From an uncultured Planctomycetota bacterium (GTDB lineage Bacteria; Planctomycetota; Phycisphaerae; Sedimentisphaerales; UBA12454), in assembly GCA_903847315.1 (NCBI GenBank), contig CAINDG010000048.1:1-64000 (forward strand): a stretch of DNA of 64,000 nt. Reading direction: 5' to 3'. The position numbers were made by a program, and so were the translations under genes. The notes under the pieces are model-generated. The model did no database searches. It had not been told where the DNA came from and saw nothing but the letters and a program-made list of their open reading frames with translations. Of this stretch, positions 60,942-64,000 are shown in pieces; within the stretch, counting starts at the first letter, position 1; the number at the start of each line of letters is the position of its first letter.

Positions 60942-62759
60942 ATGGACGAAAACCTTCAGGCGGAAGTTAAACAAATTTGCCAGGTTTGCGGCAACGACCG
61001 AACCAAAATGATGGATATTGTTCGGGCAGTACAGGAGAAATTCGGCCAAGTCAGCAGCGAAACGATGAACCTTATTGCCAAATTCGTCAACTGTCATCGT
61101 GTCGAGGTTGAAAGCGTAGTATCTTTTTACGCATTTCTGTCAAAAAAACCCAAAGGCAAAGTCGTCATCCGCCTGTGCAACGATGTTGTCGATAAAATGG
61201 CCGGTGCAGATGTAGTTGCCGATGCATTCAAAAAAGAGCTCGGTATCGATTTCGGCCAGACAACTGCCGACGGCAAAATAACGCTCGAATATACGCCCTG
61301 CATCGGGATGTGCGACCAGGCGCCGGCGGCGATTATAAATGATGAAGTCATAACATATCTTTCCACCGACAAGGTTAAAGAAATTGTCGCCGATATTAAA
61401 AAACATTACGACCCGTCAAAACTCAAGCATCGCCTGGGCGACGGCAACAACGCCAATGAGATTGTTCATTCCTGCGTACATAACGGCATAAGGAAAAAAG
61501 GTACAGTTATTTTCGCCGACTACAAAAGCAAATCGGGACTGAAAAACGCCCTTGCCGTAAGCCCTGTTGAGGTTATCAATATAGTAAAGTCTGCGCGACT
61601 TCGCGGCAGAGGCGGCGCCGGATTTCCGACCGGAATGAAATGGCAGTTTACGCGGGCGGCGGCAGGCGAGAAAAAATTTATCCTCTGCAACGGCGATGAA
61701 GGCGAGCCGGGAACATTCAAAGACAGAGTCATACTTACAGAACGAGCCGATATGCTATTTGAAGGTATGACAATCGGCGGTTACGCAATCGGGGCCGAGG
61801 CCGGAATTCTCTACCTGCGAGCAGAATATGCCTATCTGAGAAAACTGCTCGAAAAGGTCTTGAAGGACAGAAGAGATAAAAATCTCCTCGGAAAAAATAT
61901 CCTCGGCAAAAAAGACTTTAATTTCGATATCATAATCCAGATGGGCGCCGGCGCGTATATCTGCGGCGAGGAAACCGCTTTGATAAGCTCCTGCGAAGGA
62001 TTAAGAGGCGACCCGAAAAACAGGCCTCCGTTCCCCGCACAAAAAGGCTATCTTGGTAATCCGACGGCAGTAAACAATGTTGAAACCTTATGCTGTGTAA
62101 CTCGAATACTCGAAATGGGCGCAGGGTGGTTTGTCGAGAGCGGCTCGAAAGGCAGCCCCGGCACAAAACTTCTAAGCATTTCCGGCGACTGCAAGCTGCC
62201 GGGCGTCTATGAATTTCCATTTGGAATAAAAGTACGGGATATGCTGAAAGAAGTTGGCGCCGAAGACACGCAGGCCGTTCTCATCGGCGGCCCAAGCGGC
62301 CAGATAATCGGGCAAAATGACTTCAATAGAACCATCTGCTACGACGATTTGGCAACTGGCGGAGCGATTGTCGTCTTCGGGCAGGAAAGAAATGTGATAA
62401 AAATTGCCGCCGAGTATATGGAATTCTTTATAGAGGAAAGCTGCGGCTACTGTACGCCCTGCCGGGTCGGAAATGTACTGCTGAAAAAATATCTGGACAA
62501 AATCATCGCCGGCAAAGGCGAACCGGAAGACCTCGATATACTCAAGCAGCTCGGCGAAAGTATAAAAACAACCAGTCGATGCGGAATGGGACAGACTTCG
62601 CCGAACCCGGTGCTTACTACTCTGAAAAATTTCCGCAAAAATTATGAATCAATAGTTAAGAAAACTACCAATGGTATGCAGCCGACGTTCGATATCAGAA
62701 AGGCTCTTGCTGACGCGGAAAGCATTGCGAAACGTCAATCTGTAATTTTCATAAAATAA
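60942..62759 (+). CDS. hoxF: diaphorase subunit HoxF (HoxE-HoxF fusion) of NAD-linked [NiFe] hydrogenase
   Basis: A 605-residue fusion of a NuoE-like thioredoxin-fold domain (about 1-160) and a NuoF-like domain. The latter shows FMN/NAD motifs RGRGGAGFPTGMKWQF and CNGDEGEPGTFKDR, and GAGAYICGEETALISSCEG. Its 4Fe-4S site is ESCGYCTPCRVG plus the later Cys of TSRCGMGQ. In the E domain, three of the usual four [2Fe-2S] cysteines are seen (RLCNDVVDKM; YTPCIGMCDQAP); the second is Asp. It oxidises or reduces NAD(H) and passes electrons to HoxU and HoxYH. The order hoxF-hoxU-hoxY indicates a group 3d-type bidirectional hydrogenase rather than complex I. GAGG precedes the ATG. Confidence 0.93.
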   Translation: MDENLQAEVKQICQVCGNDRTKMMDIVRAVQEKFGQVSSETMNLIAKFVNCHRVEVESVVSFYAFLSKKPKGKVVIRLCNDVVDKMAGADVVADAFKKELGIDFGQTTADGKITLEYTPCIGMCDQAPAAIINDEVITYLSTDKVKEIVADIKKHYDPSKLKHRLGDGNNANEIVHSCVHNGIRKKGTVIFADYKSKSGLKNALAVSPVEVINIVKSARLRGRGGAGFPTGMKWQFTRAAAGEKKFILCNGDEGEPGTFKDRVILTERADMLFEGMTIGGYAIGAEAGILYLRAEYAYLRKLLEKVLKDRRDKNLLGKNILGKKDFNFDIIIQMGAGAYICGEETALISSCEGLRGDPKNRPPFPAQKGYLGNPTAVNNVETLCCVTRILEMGAGWFVESGSKGSPGTKLLSISGDCKLPGVYEFPFGIKVRDMLKEVGAEDTQAVLIGGPSGQIIGQNDFNRTICYDDLATGGAIVVFGQERNVIKIAAEYMEFFIEESCGYCTPCRVGNVLLKKYLDKIIAGKGEPEDLDILKQLGESIKTTSRCGMGQTSPNPVLTTLKNFRKNYESIVKKTTNGMQPTFDIRKALADAESIAKRQSVIFIK

Positions 62760-62769
62760 AGGATAAAAA

Positions 62770-63477
62770 ATGAGCGAACAGATAACCTTTACAATCGACG
62801 GCATTGAGATAAAAGGCAAGGCAGGACAGACTATCATTGAGGCTGCCGACGAGGCGGGCATTTACATACCAAGATTGTGCTATCATCCGGAACTTGCTCC
62901 GCATGGAAGCTGCCGAGTATGCACCGTCCTTGTTAACGGCAAACCGCAGTCCGCCTGCACTCAGCCGATTGCCGAAGGAATAACTGTCGAGAACAACACC
63001 AAAGAACTTGATGAACACAGACGAAATCTTATCGATATGCTCTTTATCGAAGGCAATCACTTCTGTATGTTCTGCGAAAAGAGCGGAAACTGCGAATTGC
63101 AGGCGGTAGCTTACAGGCTCGGTATTTTAGCGCCGAAGTATCCTTATTTCTTCCCCAAAAAAGACGTCGATTCCACACATCCCGATATATTTCTTGACCT
63201 TAACAGATGTATTCTGTGCGGCAGATGCGTATCGGCCTCAAGAGATATTGACGGCAAAGGTGTTTTTGAATTTGTCGGACGAAGCATTGAAAAGAAAATC
63301 GCAGTTAACGCTGAGGCAAGCCTCAAAGATACCAACCTGAAACAAGCCGATAAGGCGGCGGACGTATGCCCGGTCGGCACGATAAATAAAAAACGCACAG
63401 CATTTGCAATTCCGATAGGTAAAAGATTGTACGACAGCAAACCAATCGGCTCGGATATCGAAAGCCGCAGAAAATAA
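62770..63477 (+). CDS. hoxU: iron-sulfur subunit HoxU
   Basis: A 235-residue protein like the N-terminal part of NuoG. It has an N-terminal [2Fe-2S] ferredoxin domain (LCYHPELAPHGSCRVCTVLV, then QSACTQP), the His-Cys3 4Fe-4S site HFCMFCEKSGNCELQ, and a further 4Fe-4S site RCILCGRCVSASRD with DVCPVG. It wires electrons between the HoxF flavin and the HoxY cluster. It starts 10 bases after hoxF and is followed by hoxY 30 bases later. HndD- and complex I-type proteins share the domain, but the next gene decides for Hox. Confidence 0.93.
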   Translation: MSEQITFTIDGIEIKGKAGQTIIEAADEAGIYIPRLCYHPELAPHGSCRVCTVLVNGKPQSACTQPIAEGITVENNTKELDEHRRNLIDMLFIEGNHFCMFCEKSGNCELQAVAYRLGILAPKYPYFFPKKDVDSTHPDIFLDLNRCILCGRCVSASRDIDGKGVFEFVGRSIEKKIAVNAEASLKDTNLKQADKAADVCPVGTINKKRTAFAIPIGKRLYDSKPIGSDIESRRK

Positions 63478-63507
63478 AAACTTAAGAAGTTTGTAAGGAT
63501 ATAAAAA

Positions 63508-64000
63508 ATGATGACAAAACCAAAAGTCGCAACAGCATCGCTGGCAGGCTGCTTCGGATGCCATATGTCGTTGCTCGATATTGACGAACGAATCCTCAAA
63601 CTTATCGAGCTTGTCGATTTCGACAAATCTCCCATCGACGACATAAAAGAATTTACCGGCAGATGCGCTATCGGCCTGATTGAAGGCGGCTGCGCAAACG
63701 AAGATAATGTTCACGTGCTGCAGGAATTCCGCAAACACTGCGATATTCTTATTGCCGTCGGCGATTGTGCCATAATGGGCGATATACCCGCTATGAGAAA
63801 TAATATACCGTTAAAGGAATGTCTCGAAGAAGCGTATCTGAACGGCCCAACTGTTTACAATCCGGAAAAAATTATACCGAATGACAAAGAACTGCCGTTG
63901 TGTCTTAACAGGGTTTATCCGTGTCACGAGGTCGTAAAGATTGATTATTCTCTGCCGGGCTGCCCGCCGAACGCTGATATTATCTGGCAGGCGCTCGTAG
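63508..64000 (+). CDS. hoxY: [NiFe] hydrogenase small subunit HoxY (partial, cut by window end)
   Basis: The frame is open from the ATG at 63508 (AAGGA about 10 bases upstream) to the end of the window, 164 codons. It shows the small-subunit proximal-cluster cysteines SLAGCFGCHMSLLD, EGGCANEDNVHVL and the later LPGCPPNADIIW, plus VGDCAIMGDIPAMRN. All four positions for a proximal 4Fe-4S cluster are present. The size and lack of a twin-arginine signal fit a cytoplasmic group 3 enzyme. The large subunit hoxH and the maturation genes should lie beyond the window. Confidence 0.92.
   Translation, partial: MMTKPKVATASLAGCFGCHMSLLDIDERILKLIELVDFDKSPIDDIKEFTGRCAIGLIEGGCANEDNVHVLQEFRKHCDILIAVGDCAIMGDIPAMRNNIPLKECLEEAYLNGPTVYNPEKIIPNDKELPLCLNRVYPCHEVVKIDYSLPGCPPNADIIWQALV

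Noticed and set aside
60942-63477. Assignment of the NuoE/F/G-like genes to respiratory complex I
   Set aside because: The E and F domains are fused, the G-like protein is short, and the following gene has hydrogenase small-subunit cysteines.
1-64000. tRNA, rRNA, insertion sequences, integrases or attachment sites
   Set aside because: No cloverleaf with a GTTCRANNC arm, no rRNA signature and no transposase or recombinase reading frame was recognised by eye. A tRNAscan or ISfinder run could still find something I missed.

Overview
The window reads as a chromosome segment of a planctomycete, most likely class Phycisphaerae (Sedimentisphaerales-like). This placement is inferred from gene content, not from a marker phylogeny. 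The pointers are a giant secreted parallel beta-helix protein ending in a dockerin-like EF-hand module, DapL-type lysine synthesis, a sigma-region-2/carboxypeptidase-regulatory fusion, a long Lgt, a fused MetX-MetW, and short degenerate repeats between genes. No rRNA, tRNA, CRISPR array, insertion sequence or prophage was seen.

Layout. 1-3.6 kb: a small membrane protein, then pepA-folE-pterin synthase on the minus strand. 3.6-7.1 kb (minus): a GT39-like membrane protein, prfB with the classic +1 programmed frameshift, and a DUF1638-like protein. 7.2-10.1 kb (plus): aldo/keto reductase, purB, pyrE. 10.2-17.5 kb: a long minus-strand run pheA-tpiA-secG-yicC-gmk-rpoZ-coaC-coaB-TPR membrane protein. 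17.5-21.6 kb: a hairpin-rich intergenic region, a single-chain type IIG restriction-modification enzyme, and a coupled membrane protein of unknown role. 21.7-29.2 kb (minus): a YihY/BrkB protein, an AsmA-like protein, then frr, pyrH, tsf and rpsB, with a strong terminator between tsf and pyrH.

29.2-38 kb is accessory. It holds a decayed secreted-protein gene, a sigma-region-2/TM/beta-sandwich fusion, a 15-repeat ankyrin protein, a BioF-like enzyme, a rhomboid protease, and an ECF sigma / membrane anti-sigma-like / exported coiled-coil operon. 38-43 kb (minus) is a metabolic run dapL, folK-deoxynucleoside kinase fusion, panC, panD, lgt, DUF2809. 43.5-52 kb is one gene of 2829 codons. In it a complete subtilase (propeptide plus D/H/S triad) sits inside the terminal module of a beta-helix.

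52.3-57.8 kb is a signalling locus. A GAF/PAS/PAS histidine kinase is followed by two paralogous response regulators that share a C-terminal domain I do not recognise, and between the regulators lies a MacB/FtsX-type permease without an ATPase. 57.9-60.7 kb: a double-SIS protein and metX-metW. 60.9-64 kb: hoxF-hoxU-hoxY of a group 3d-type NAD-linked [NiFe] hydrogenase, with hoxY cut by the window end.

The strongest candidates for something undescribed are the signalling locus with the shared 'CPKLS' output domain (52.3-57.8 kb), the subtilase-in-beta-helix protein, and the membrane-anchored sigma-region-2 fusion.
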